A DNA stretch of 64,000 nucleotides. Source: Streptomyces lavendofoliae. GTDB lineage: Bacteria > Actinomycetota > Actinomycetes > Streptomycetales > Streptomycetaceae. The translations under genes and the position numbers were made by a program. Each line of letters begins with the position of its first letter. Position 1 is the first letter of the stretch. Location: contig NZ_BMTP01000004.1 of NCBI RefSeq assembly GCF_014649735.1, positions 248,001-312,000 of the forward strand, read 5' to 3'. Positions 51,679 through 59,884 of the stretch are shown in pieces. The notes under the pieces are model-generated. The model saw only the letters and a list, made by a program, of their open reading frames with translations. It searched no databases and was not told where the DNA came from.

Positions 51679-52530
51679 GTGTTCAAGTTCTCTGGAAAAC
51701 CGCTGCGTGAGCGGAAGCGCGCAGTGAAATCTGGCACGCTCTGTGGTGCGGTCCTGGCGGTCGGAATGAGTCTATTTGTTCTACTAGGCGAATCGACTCC
51801 AGCCTCCGTGGACCACTCACGGGGTAAATCGGCTAGCGAGATTTCGGTGGCTCGAAAGGAGATCCAGGCTGCCTTTGGGGATCGTTATGACGTAACGGGG
51901 GCAAAGATCATGGAGGAGGAGCCCACTGCGAAACTGCTCATCTCTTTCGATGGCCCAGGAATGGCCGAGCTGTCGTGGCCGGATGCGACCCGTCTTACAG
52001 TCCAACTTGAGGCCTCTGATATTCCGGGCCCGAACAGCTATTCCCTGGATCCGGCGCCGCCGGCCCCGAGGGGCAAGGAGGCGGCCTATAAAATAGCGGT
52101 CCAATATGTGAAAGATCGCTATCCGTGGGCTCTGACGGCTCAACATCATGAGACGCACCCCGTGGGCGAGAAGGCGGCATTCGGCTGGATTACGAGTTGG
52201 CGGTGGGTGAGGAATGATGTTCTCATGCCGCGGAGCATTGACGTGCAAGTGAATCGCGCGGGAAGAATATCGCAGCTCTTGGTAAATCAGGCTCCCGGTG
52301 AGCTCGATTTGCCGAAGCCGACCGTGACTGAAGAGGAAGTAGAAAATTTGGTGCGTCATCGTTTTGCTTCGCGCAGCAGCACCGTGAGTGCTGTGACCCT
52401 AAGGGCGGAGAAGCGGGGAGGCGCGTGGAGAGCTGAGTGGAGGGTGGCGATCACAGAGTCGAATAAGGAACCGGTTTTGGTTTGGGTGGACGCGCAGAGC
52501 GGCCGAGCATGGGAAACACCGCCCGTCTGA
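51679..52530 (+). CDS. Membrane-anchored protein, PepSY/YcdB-like, possible partner of the secreted protein
   Basis: This 283-residue protein has an N-terminal anchor (KSGTLCGAVLAVGMSLFVLL) with the rest outside. It contains two similar halves: an early KEIQAAFGDRYDVTGAKIM part, then KEAAYKIAVQYVKDRYPWAL and VTEEEVENLVRHRFA, ending WRAEWRVAITESNKEPVLVW. This resembles PepSY and YcdB/YcdC domains, which often inhibit peptidases. The start is uncertain: GTG at 51679 has a GGTGGGG tract, while an ATG at 51634 has GGAA upstream. A longer frame would pass through the hairpin. Lower GC, like the secreted protein gene before it. Confidence 0.72.
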   Translation: MFKFSGKPLRERKRAVKSGTLCGAVLAVGMSLFVLLGESTPASVDHSRGKSASEISVARKEIQAAFGDRYDVTGAKIMEEEPTAKLLISFDGPGMAELSWPDATRLTVQLEASDIPGPNSYSLDPAPPAPRGKEAAYKIAVQYVKDRYPWALTAQHHETHPVGEKAAFGWITSWRWVRNDVLMPRSIDVQVNRAGRISQLLVNQAPGELDLPKPTVTEEEVENLVRHRFASRSSTVSAVTLRAEKRGGAWRAEWRVAITESNKEPVLVWVDAQSGRAWETPPV

Positions 52531-52846
52531 TCTTAAGATCTAGTTGGCGCTGGGAGCGTGTTCGGCTTGCTCTGCTTTTCGAGTGACCGTGAGCACTGCA
52601 CTCGGGTGACGTCCTGCTCCAGCCGAGCGGCAACCCGACCTTCTGCGCGAGCATCTTTCGCCGGCGTGCTGACCGCTGCCCCTGCTCTCTTCCTGAGGCG
52701 GCACATTCGCCGGCTTCCGACAGGGGTAACGGAGGGCGGCCCGGGGGAGGCCCCTCAGGTCGTCCCGCAGCCGGGCGGTTCCGTCGGTGCGGGCGACCGG
52801 CGCCAGGGTGTAGGGATTCGGAGGCGGGGCGCGGCCGGCGCACCCG
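52531..52846. other. Intergenic region, nothing recognised
   Basis: No gene, repeat or clear regulatory site was found. GC content rises back to chromosomal level here, marking the right limit of the low-GC island. Confidence 0.5.
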
Positions 52847-53602
52847 TCAGCGCACGCGACCCCGCACCCGCGCGCGGAGCTCCATGGCTTCGCGCGCGGC
52901 GTGCTCGTCCTCGTACACCTCGCACATGTGCCGGCCGTCCGGTGTCGCCGTGTGCTCCACCTCCCAGACGCTCATCTCGCTGCCGTCCATCAGCAGGAAC
53001 GCGTGCTCGTACAGCGTGAACCCGGCGTCCTTGCCGGCCACGGCGCACTGCCGGCCGAAGACCTGCTTGATGTGGTGCGCGAACGCGCCCCGCAGCCGCG
53101 CCGCCACCGCCTCGCCCGGCCGGTCCGCGTTCTCCGCGCGGCGCAGCACCCGGCGCGCGTGGTCCGCCGAGTCGTCCGGCTCGTACACCACCGGGGCCGG
53201 GGCCACCGGCCGGGTCAGTAACGCGCCCAGCAGCTCCAGGTCCGCGTCCAGGTCGACGTCCAGGTCGTCCTCCGGATCGGGGAGGCCGGCCGGCAGGCGG
53301 GAGGCGGCGAGCCGTACGTCGGTCTCGTCCGCGTACAGCTCGTGCTGCTCGCGACCGTCCCGCCCGGTGTTGTGCACCAGTTCCCAGAGCGTCAGCGACG
53401 ATCCGTCGGCGAGCAGGTACGTATGCCGGTACGTCACCCGGTGGAGCGCCGCGCTGTGGTGCGACGAGTGCAGCGAACTGGCGTGCGCCAGCGCGGAGTC
53501 CAGTCGCTCGACCAGCGCGTCGGGCAGGTCGAAGGAGTTGAGCGCCCGCCCCAGGAGGCGCTCGGCGTGCATCTCGGTCGTCTCGTCGTTCGGAACGTTC
53601 AA
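52847..53602 (-). CDS. Conserved Streptomyces protein with two homologous halves (DUF6227-like)
   Basis: This 251-residue protein contains two related units. RVTYRHTYLLADGSSLTLWE followed by LVHNTGRDGREQHELYADE in the first half matches FTLYEHAFLLMDGSEMSVWE and VEHTATPDGRHMCEVYEDE in the second. It therefore looks like a gene duplication and fusion. The acidic DLDVDLDADLELL linker joins them. I recall similar Streptomyces proteins as DUF6227, function unknown. The TTG at 53602 is supported by GGAG 7 bases upstream; the ATG at 53572 is an alternative. Confidence 0.78.
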   Translation of the reverse strand: MNVPNDETTEMHAERLLGRALNSFDLPDALVERLDSALAHASSLHSSHHSAALHRVTYRHTYLLADGSSLTLWELVHNTGRDGREQHELYADETDVRLAASRLPAGLPDPEDDLDVDLDADLELLGALLTRPVAPAPVVYEPDDSADHARRVLRRAENADRPGEAVAARLRGAFAHHIKQVFGRQCAVAGKDAGFTLYEHAFLLMDGSEMSVWEVEHTATPDGRHMCEVYEDEHAAREAMELRARVRGRVR

Positions 53603-53746
53603 GAGGGGTCTCCAGGCCGTCGCCGCGTGTCACTCGATGCTTGCTTAAGGTAGTGCCTGGGTCTGACAACGCGTCCGACTTCCACAAAACGAGGGGCGCG
53701 CGGCCCGGGTTCCCGCGCGCCCCGCCCGACTCCGCCCCGCGGGGCC

Positions 53747-54775
53747 TCAGTCGAGCCGGTACAGGTCCCGGTACGCGGGGTAGGCGCCGCCCGGCCCCGA
53801 CACCGACGTCGCCGCCCGCACCGCGCGGACGATCGCCCTGGTCACGACCGTGGCCCCGGCCGCCAGCACCTCGTTCAGCGCCAGCGGTCCCCCGGTGTCC
53901 GGGAGCGGGCGCGCACCCGTCGCGAGCGTGAACACGGTGTCGCCGTCGTTGAGCAGGTGCACCGGCCGGACGGCGCGCGCGATCCCGTCGTGCGCCGTCC
54001 CCGCCAGCTTCTGCGCCTGCGCGCGGGTCAGCTCCGCGTCCGTACCGACCACCGCGAGCGTGGTGTTCAGCGGCGGCCAGTCGTTGCGCTCCAGCGCCTC
54101 GGCCAGCCGCCGTGCCGCCGCCGCGTGCACCTCCGGGTCCGGGAGCGTGACCAAACCGTCGCCGTACGCCCCGTACAGCGCGCCGGTCAGCGGATCGACC
54201 GCCGAGCCCACCGCGTTGGCCACGACCAGCGCGCCGACGGTGATCCCGGACGCCAGCACCGTGCCGGCCGTACCGACCCCGCCCTTCATCCCGCCGATCA
54301 CCGCCCCGGTCCCGGCACCGACGGAACCGCACTCCACGGGCGCGCGCGGGCCCGTCGCGGCCGCCGCCTCCACCGCCGCGCGCCCGGTCGAGGCGTCCGG
54401 GCGGGCCTTCCAGTCGCCGCCGCGCCCGAGGTCGAACAGGCACGCCGCGGGGACCACCGGCACCACGTGCGACGGGTCGGGGCCGACCCGCACGCCCCGG
54501 CCGCGCTCCTCCAGCCAGGCCATCACCCCGGCCGCCGCCTCCAGCCCGTACGCGCTGCCGCCCGTCAGGACGATCGCCTCGATCCGCTGGACCAGATTGC
54601 GCGGGTCGAGCGCGTCCGTCTCCCGGGTGCCGGGCCCGCCGCCCCGGACGTCCACGGCGGCGACCGCCCCGCCCTCGGGCGCGAGGATCACCGTGGTGCC
54701 GCTGAGCGCGTTGTCGCCCGGTACGCGCGCGTGGCCGACCCGCAGGCCGGTCACATCCGTCAGTGCGTCAGTCAT
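53747..54775 (-). CDS. P1 family (S58, DmpA-like) peptidase
   Basis: This 342-residue protein is of the DmpA/P1 family of N-terminal nucleophile aminopeptidases: VTGLRVGHARVPGDNALSGT, RIEAIVLTGGSAYGLEAAAG, then GAVIGGMKGGVGTAGTVLAS and LVVANAVGSAVDPLTGALYG. Family members self-cleave to activate. The exact nucleophile position is not assigned here. The ATG at 54775 overlaps the LtrA stop by 4 bases (ATGA), so the two are translationally coupled. The pairing with LtrA has no known meaning. Confidence 0.9.
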   Translation of the reverse strand: MTDALTDVTGLRVGHARVPGDNALSGTTVILAPEGGAVAAVDVRGGGPGTRETDALDPRNLVQRIEAIVLTGGSAYGLEAAAGVMAWLEERGRGVRVGPDPSHVVPVVPAACLFDLGRGGDWKARPDASTGRAAVEAAAATGPRAPVECGSVGAGTGAVIGGMKGGVGTAGTVLASGITVGALVVANAVGSAVDPLTGALYGAYGDGLVTLPDPEVHAAAARRLAEALERNDWPPLNTTLAVVGTDAELTRAQAQKLAGTAHDGIARAVRPVHLLNDGDTVFTLATGARPLPDTGGPLALNEVLAAGATVVTRAIVRAVRAATSVSGPGGAYPAYRDLYRLD

Positions 54776-55959
54776 CCCCCTTGCGTACCACGCTCGGTAC
54801 CGGCGGTGAGCGCGACTCCGACCGCGACGGCCGCCGCCGCCACGAGCCCGGCCGCGAGGACGCCCCAGCGCCCCGCGAACGTGCAGAGCAGGATCCCGAG
54901 CGCGGCGCACGGCAGCACCAACTGCTGCGCGATCCCGAACTTGAAGTGGCGCGAGTGCAGCATCCACACCACGAGCAGGAACAGCGCCGCCGGGAGCGTC
55001 ACCGCGGCCGTCGCGGCGGTCGCCGACAGGTGCGCCTTGCCGACCGCCTGCTCGACCGCGACCTCGATGCCCGCGCCGATCGCCGCCGCCGACGCCAGGA
55101 TCAGGTAGTGGCCGTAGCCCCACAGGAACGCCTGCCGGTTGGACAGCAGCCGCTGGTGGACAGGGACGACGAAGTAGATCCACCACGCCGCGAAGATCAG
55201 CAGCAGCCCGCCGGCCGCGACCGGCAGCAGGTCGCCCAGCGCGTCGTGCTCCTCGACGCCCGTCCGCACGGCGACGGTCGCCGCCGCGATGGTCTCGCCG
55301 AGCACGATGATGGTGAACAGCCCGTACCGCTCGGCGATGTGGTGGGCGTGCCAGCTGGAGGTGAAGTCCCGCTCGGCGAGCGGCGGTACGGCGAGCTCGG
55401 CCACCACCAGGGCCAGGAAGATCCACGGTCGGGCCTCCTCGGGCGCCGGCACCAGGGCCGTCCACCCGACCTGGCACAGTGTCACTCCGGCCGCGTACCG
55501 AAGCGCCATGGTCCGTTCCGGTCCGGTCGCCGACCGGGCGGCGCGCAGCCACTGCGAGGCGAGGGCGAGCCGCATCACCACGTAGCCGAGCCACACGAGG
55601 AGGAAGTCCTGCTCCTCGAACGCCCGGGACACCCCGGCGGCCAGGATCAGGACCCCGGCGATCTGGACGAGGGTCACCACCCGGTAGAGGGCGTCGTCGT
55701 TGTCGTACGCCGAGGCGAACCAGGTGAAGTTCATCCACGCCCACCAGATGGCGAAGAAGACCATGGCGTACCGGGCGATGCCGTCCCCGGCATGCCCCTC
55801 GGCGACGGCGTGCACCAACTGGACGCCCGCCTGGGCGACCGCCACGACGAAGCACAGGTCGAAGAACAGCTCCAGGGGCGTGGCGGCGCGGTGCGTCTCG
55901 TCGCGACGGCGTGACACCAGGGGCCGCATGGGCCGCGGGGGGCGGGGAGGAGTGGTCAT
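54772..55959 (-). CDS. Low temperature requirement A (LtrA) family membrane protein
   Basis: This 395-residue integral membrane protein has about ten hydrophobic segments and the LtrA signature: THRAATPLELFFDLCFVVAV, then WWAWMNFTWFASAYDNDD and HHIAERYGLFTIIVLGETI. The family is named from a cold-sensitive Listeria mutant; its molecular activity is unknown. The ATG at 55959 follows a GGGGGG tract. It starts a leftward pair with the P1 peptidase. A longer frame upstream overlaps the small Pro-rich gene on the other strand and is dismissed. Confidence 0.9.
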   Translation of the reverse strand: MTTPPRPPRPMRPLVSRRRDETHRAATPLELFFDLCFVVAVAQAGVQLVHAVAEGHAGDGIARYAMVFFAIWWAWMNFTWFASAYDNDDALYRVVTLVQIAGVLILAAGVSRAFEEQDFLLVWLGYVVMRLALASQWLRAARSATGPERTMALRYAAGVTLCQVGWTALVPAPEEARPWIFLALVVAELAVPPLAERDFTSSWHAHHIAERYGLFTIIVLGETIAAATVAVRTGVEEHDALGDLLPVAAGGLLLIFAAWWIYFVVPVHQRLLSNRQAFLWGYGHYLILASAAAIGAGIEVAVEQAVGKAHLSATAATAAVTLPAALFLLVVWMLHSRHFKFGIAQQLVLPCAALGILLCTFAGRWGVLAAGLVAAAAVAVGVALTAGTERGTQGG

Positions 55960-56067
55960 CCCCCCAGGACAGCAGAGCTGCCACCGCCGGGAGCCGTCCG
56001 TGGGACGCGGTGACCCCCGAAGTCCCCACAACGGGCGAACCGTCCCGTAAGCCTCTACGGTGGCCGC

Positions 56068-56346
56068 GTGACCGAGCCCACCGAACCCCCGGCCCCTCGC
56101 GACGCCCCCGCTCCGGCGGACCCGGCCTCCTCCGGCCCGCCCGCCCCCGGGGGCGAGCCGGCTCCTCGCGAGGCGCCCGCGCCCACGGGTGAGCCGATCC
56201 CGGACGCCCCGCCCGCTCCCACCGGCGACCCCGATGACGACTCCGGCCTCAGCACCCCGCCCACCCCCACGGACGACCCGGCGCACCCCGCGCCGGCACC
56301 CGGCAGGGCCCCCGCCCCCACGGGCGACCCGGGTCCGCACCCATGA
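56068..56346 (+). CDS. Proline-rich small protein, uncertain
   Basis: This frame encodes 92 residues, mostly Pro, Ala, Gly and Asp with repeats such as APAPTGEP and APTGDP. TACGGT 6 bases before the GTG could make it leaderless. Low complexity means codon bias alone cannot prove it; it may be a disordered linker-like protein or no gene at all. Confidence 0.4.
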   Translation: MTEPTEPPAPRDAPAPADPASSGPPAPGGEPAPREAPAPTGEPIPDAPPAPTGDPDDDSGLSTPPTPTDDPAHPAPAPGRAPAPTGDPGPHP

Positions 56347-56459
56347 CCGGGTCCCCGCGCAGCCGGGGCACCGGTTCCGGACCGGGCGCCGGCTCCCGTC
56401 GGCGGCCGGAGCGGTCACTCGCCCCCGACGACCGCTGAGGACCGGCGTACGCTGGGAGC

Positions 56460-56780
56460 ATGAGGACCGCCCCCGCCCCCGGACCGCGTGCTGCGAAGAC
56501 CGCATCGGCGCCGGAGGACGAGAAGAACAACCCGCAGAACCCGAACAACCAGAAGAACACGCAAGGCCCGGACAGCGAGGACGCGGACCACAACGGTCCG
56601 GACAGTCCCCGTGTCCCGGCGGGTCCCAGGAAGAGGACACCGGCGCTGATCTTCGACGATCCGCTGGACCAGCCGTCCGCGGACGATACGGACCGTGGGT
56701 GGGGCGAGCGGCCTCCGGCCGGCGACAGCGCGGCCGACCTCGCACGCTTCCTGGACGAGAAGCCGCCGCACCACCTTTGA
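56460..56780 (+). CDS. Conserved hypothetical protein of Streptomyces
   Basis: This 106-residue protein has an Asn/Gln/Lys-rich middle (EKNNPQNPNNQKNTQGPD) and a better-ordered end, PRKRTPALIFDDPLDQPS, then DRGWGERPPAGDS and LARFLDEKPPHHL. The C-terminal half looks like a conserved short protein found beside MscL in this genus, as I remember. TACGCT 6 bases before the ATG suggests a leaderless start. It is convergent with mscL with a 10-base gap. No function is known. Confidence 0.75.
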   Translation: MRTAPAPGPRAAKTASAPEDEKNNPQNPNNQKNTQGPDSEDADHNGPDSPRVPAGPRKRTPALIFDDPLDQPSADDTDRGWGERPPAGDSAADLARFLDEKPPHHL

Positions 56781-56790
56781 GCCGGCGTGC

Positions 56791-57270
56791 TCACGAGGCG
56801 TCGCGCCCGGCTCCCCGCTGGGCGACCAGGGCGTCCCGGATGTCCTTCAGCAGCTCCAGCTCCGTGACCTCCAGGGTCTCCTCCACGCCCTGCCTCTCCT
56901 TCTGCAGGGCCGCCCGGCGGGCCAGGTACCGGGCCATCGGCAGCACCATCAGGAAGTAGACGATGGCCGCGGTGATCAGGAAGCTGAGCGTGGCACTGAG
57001 CACCGAGCCCCACAGGATCGCGATGCCCTGGACGACCTCGCCGCTGTCGTTCACCTGGCACGGGCTCTTCAGGCAGGACCGGTAACTCTCCAGGTTCTTG
57101 GTGCCGAACGCGCCGACGACCGGGCTGATCACTCCCTTGACGATCGCGTTGACGATGTTGGTGAAGGCGGCGCCGATCACCACCGCGACCGCCAGGTCGA
57201 TCACGTTCCCGCGCAGGAGGAAGGCCTTGAAGCCCTCCAGCAGGTTCTGGTTCTTCTCCTGGCTCACCAT
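56791..57270 (-). CDS. mscL: Large-conductance mechanosensitive channel MscL
   Basis: This 159-residue protein has the MscL hallmarks: the N-terminal amphipathic helix (QNLLEGFKAFLLRGNVIDLA), TM1 with AVVIGAAFTNIVNAIVKGVI, and TM2 (LSFLITAAIVYFLMVLP), with a charged C-terminal bundle. It is a homopentameric channel that opens under membrane tension to release solutes on osmotic downshock. The periplasmic loop contains Cys residues (YRSCLKSPCQVND), unusual for the family. The ATG at 57270 follows AAAGG (4-5 bases); a longer frame adds polar residues. Confidence 0.93.
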   Translation of the reverse strand: MVSQEKNQNLLEGFKAFLLRGNVIDLAVAVVIGAAFTNIVNAIVKGVISPVVGAFGTKNLESYRSCLKSPCQVNDSGEVVQGIAILWGSVLSATLSFLITAAIVYFLMVLPMARYLARRAALQKERQGVEETLEVTELELLKDIRDALVAQRGAGRDAS

Positions 57271-57402
57271 GGTGCCTTTCGTCGCGTGTGCGGTGGGCTG
57301 AGCCATTACGCCGCGCACCGCGCGTAACCGTCCAATCCCTACACACGGACAGGTGACGTCCCAGGTCCTCCGTACGACGGCGGGCGACCGCCGCGGGCCG
57401 GC

Positions 57403-58074
57403 TCAGCACAACGTCACCGCCAGACGGGACGTCGTACCCGCGCCGGCCAGCTCGGCGGCGACGGCCCGCGGGACGGACAGCACCACGAGCGCGCCGCCGT
57501 CCGGCGACCTGTCCTGCCCGTGCGGCACCTTCTCCACGCGGGCGCCCCGGGCCACCACGCGGGCGCCGCGCTCCCCGTCCGACGGCGGCGGGGGCGGCGA
57601 CGCGATCACGTCGACGCGGTCGCCGGGCCGCAGCAGCCGTACCGTCGCGCCGTCGGCGATCCGTACCGGGGCGGCCACCATCTCGACCGGCTTCCGCTCC
57701 CGCTCCGGGGCCGCGGCGGCCTGCGGCCGGTCGGCCTCGGCGGGGCCGCGGGACCCGGGGGCGGAGGCGGCCAGCGCCGCCGCCGTCATGGCGAGCCCCG
57801 CCGCCATCGCACGCCGCCGGCGCCGCACGGCCCGGCGCAACCGGTGCCGCCCGCCGCGCACCCGCAGCGGCGCGAACTGCGGCACCCCCTGCGTCTCCGG
57901 CACCGGCATCGCGATCCCCCGCGCGCCCGGGAAGCCGATCGGCGGAGCGGCGGACGGTGTCGCGGAGTACGGCGGAGAGCAGGGCGGGGGAGCGGGAGAG
58001 GACGAGGGCGGAAGACCGGGAGAGGGTGAGGAGGGGAAAGCGGGAGAGGGTGAGGAGGGGGAACGGGACGTCAT
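57403..58074 (-). CDS. SAF-domain protein, RcpC/CpaB-like
   Basis: This 223-residue protein has a Ser/Pro-rich N-terminus, a basic stretch (RRAVRRRRRAMAAGLAMTAA) that may be a membrane anchor, and a SAF-like domain: KPVEMVAAPVRIADGATVRL, LRPGDRVDVIASPPPPPSD. The last part resembles RcpC/CpaB of Flp-pilus assembly, but no other tad genes are here. The ATG at 58074 has GGTGG upstream; a longer frame would run through the tandem repeats. Role uncertain. Confidence 0.8.
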   Translation of the reverse strand: MTSRSPSSPSPAFPSSPSPGLPPSSSPAPPPCSPPYSATPSAAPPIGFPGARGIAMPVPETQGVPQFAPLRVRGGRHRLRRAVRRRRRAMAAGLAMTAAALAASAPGSRGPAEADRPQAAAAPERERKPVEMVAAPVRIADGATVRLLRPGDRVDVIASPPPPPSDGERGARVVARGARVEKVPHGQDRSPDGGALVVLSVPRAVAAELAGAGTTSRLAVTLC

Positions 58075-58484
58075 GGCGACCACCGCCTGCCTGAGGGACC
58101 GGGACCGGGCATCAACTCGCCGGCTGTCCGCCGACGCCCTCACGATCCCGTGCCCGCGCCGATCCCGCTCGGGCCTGTGGACAACCCCGGCGATGGGGAA
58201 AAGCCCGTCACCCGCCGGAGGGGCAACCCGCCGGGTCGCCCGCCCCGTTGGCCCGTCACCGCACCCGCCCGCCCCAGGCACCGGTCCGGTCGCCACCGCA
58301 CCCGCGTGCCCCCGGCGGCCCCGGTCCGGCCGTCACCGCACCCGCGTGCCCCCGGCGGCCCCGGTCCGGCCGTCACCGCACCCGCCCGCCCCAGGCACCC
58401 GGTCCGGTCGCCACCGCACCCGCCCGCCCCAGGCACCCGGTCCGGTCGCCACCGCACCCGCCGGGCACGGTGGCCGCCGGACGG
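58075..58484. other. Intergenic region filled by a minisatellite
   Basis: It contains the leader of the SAF-domain gene and a minisatellite (58258-58462) but no supportable gene. Long open frames across it are repeat-driven artefacts. Confidence 0.7.
58258..58462. repeat. 36-40-bp minisatellite, about five copies
   Basis: Units begin ACCGCACCCG and end GTCCGGTCGCC or GTCCGGCCGTC. Two unit types alternate in blocks: one containing CCGCCCCAGGCACC, the other GTGCCCCCGGCGG. It lies just beyond the 3' end of the MTA phosphorylase gene. Confidence 0.9.
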
Positions 58485-59411
58485 TCACGGCAGTTCGATG
58501 CCCAGGTCCCAGCCGTCGTGCGCGTGGGTGCACAGGCAGGCGCGGCTTTCCGTCTCGGGCAGCCCCGCGACCGCGTCGAAGAGCACCTCCCGCAGCCGGC
58601 CCACGTTCTCGCCGAAGACCCGCAGCACCTCGGTGTGCGAGACGCCCTCGCCGGTCTCGGCGCCCGCGTCCAGGTCCGTCACCAGCGCCATCGACGTGTA
58701 GCAGAGCCCCAGCTCACGAGCGAGGTAGGCCTCGGGGTGCCCGGTCATGCCGACCACCGACCAGCCCATCGCGGCGTGCCACCGCGACTCGGCGCGCGTG
58801 GAGAAGCGGGGGCCCTCCACGACGACCATCGTCCCGCCGTCCACCGCCTCCCAGCCACGTCCCTGCGCCGCGGCCAGGGCCACCTTGCGCCCGTCGGGGC
58901 AGTACGGGTCGGCGAACGAGGTGTGCACCACGTTCGGCACGGTCCCGTCCGGCAGCGGCTCCCCGTCGAAGTAGGTCTGGACGCGGTTCTTCGTCCGGTC
59001 CACCAGCTGGTCGGGGACCAGCAGCGTGCCGGGCCCGTACTGGGGTCGCAGACCGCCCACCGCGCACGGTCCGAGGATCTGGCGCACGCCCACCGAGCGC
59101 AGGGCCCACAGGTTGGCCCGGTAGTTGATGCGGTGGGGCGGCAGGTGGTGGCCGCGCCCGTGCCGGGGCAGGAAGACCACCCGGCGCCCGGCCAGCTCGC
59201 CGAAGAACAGCGAGTCGCTGGGACTGCCGTACGGGGTGGTCACCGGGACCTCGGTGACGTCCTCCAGGAAGGAGTAGAAGCCGGAACCGCCGATGACGCC
59301 GATGTCCGCCCGCAGACCGGCACCGTCCCCCCGACGGCCGCCGTCACCGCTGCCACCCCCCGCACCGCCGTCGCCGCCGGTGCCGTTGCCTGCCTTCGCT
59401 GCGTTCGCCAT
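58485..59411 (-). CDS. mtnP: S-methyl-5'-thioadenosine phosphorylase
   Basis: This 308-residue enzyme of the methionine salvage pathway cleaves methylthioadenosine to adenine and methylthioribose-1-phosphate. It has the class signature IGVIGGSGFYSFLEDV, then FLPRHGRGHHLPPHRINYRA and GCAV-like LGPCAVGGLRPQYGPG, plus TMVVVEGPRFSTRAESRW. An N-terminal Gly/Asp-rich extension of about 30 residues precedes the fold. The ATG at 59411 has AGGG 8 bases upstream. Alternatively it may be a purine nucleoside phosphorylase of the same family. Gene order with FmdB and MFS is on the same strand but not tightly packed. Confidence 0.92.
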   Translation of the reverse strand: MANAAKAGNGTGGDGGAGGGSGDGGRRGDGAGLRADIGVIGGSGFYSFLEDVTEVPVTTPYGSPSDSLFFGELAGRRVVFLPRHGRGHHLPPHRINYRANLWALRSVGVRQILGPCAVGGLRPQYGPGTLLVPDQLVDRTKNRVQTYFDGEPLPDGTVPNVVHTSFADPYCPDGRKVALAAAQGRGWEAVDGGTMVVVEGPRFSTRAESRWHAAMGWSVVGMTGHPEAYLARELGLCYTSMALVTDLDAGAETGEGVSHTEVLRVFGENVGRLREVLFDAVAGLPETESRACLCTHAHDGWDLGIELP

Positions 59412-59486
59412 GCGGCTCACCCTAACGGGGGCCGGATACGCCGAGGACCCCGCCGTAGGGAACGGCAGGGTCCGGGGAGAGCCGGG

Positions 59487-59816
59487 TCAGGCGGCGGAGC
59501 TGGAGCTTCCGGCCGCGCTGGACGTGGCGGGCTTGGAGTCCGACGACGAGGAGCCCGAAGAGGAGCTCGACGCGGAGCCGGACGAGCTCGTCGAGGCCGA
59601 GGAGCCCGGCTTCGACGCGGGCGAGCTGCTCGACGACGCGCCACGGCTGTCGTTGCGGTAGAAGCCGGAGCCCTTGAAGACAATGCCGACGGCCGAGAAC
59701 ACCTTCTTCAGGCGTCCCTGGCAGTTCGGGCACTCGGTCAGGGCGTCATCGGTGAACTTCTGCACCGCCTCGAGGCCCTCGCCGCACTCGGTGCACTGGT
59801 ACTGGTAGGTCGGCAC
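59487..59816 (-). CDS. FmdB-family zinc-ribbon protein
   Basis: This 109-residue protein begins MPTYQYQCTECGEGLEAVQK and continues LTECPNCQGRLKKVFSAVGI and FKGSGFYRNDS: the CxxC...CxxC zinc ribbon of FmdB. Members are small regulators or zinc-binding proteins of unclear role. The last 45 residues are a Ser-rich low-complexity tail. The GTG at 59816 follows GGAGG by 7 bases. A CIRCE-like element ends just before the ribosome-binding site, so it may be part of the heat-shock (HrcA) response. Confidence 0.92.
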   Translation of the reverse strand: MPTYQYQCTECGEGLEAVQKFTDDALTECPNCQGRLKKVFSAVGIVFKGSGFYRNDSRGASSSSSPASKPGSSASTSSSGSASSSSSGSSSSDSKPATSSAAGSSSSAA

Positions 59817-59827
59817 TTGTCTTCCTC

Positions 59828-59854
59828 CTGGCACTCTCACTCATTGAGTGCTAA
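59828..59854. promoter_or_regulatory. CIRCE-like operator upstream of fmdB
   Basis: CTGGCACTC, nine bases, then GAGTGCTAA: this matches the HrcA-binding CIRCE consensus (TTAGCACTC-N9-GAGTGCTAA) at 16 of 18 arm positions, with the exact 9-base spacing. It lies 12 bases upstream of the fmdB GTG in the expected leader position. Confidence 0.8.
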
Positions 59855-59884
59855 CGACAGACCATACTGACGTATTCCGCGGGA

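Noticed and set aside
58258..58462. Regular repeats as a CRISPR array
   Set aside because: Repeats are directly abutting without unique spacers and no cas genes are present; it is a minisatellite.
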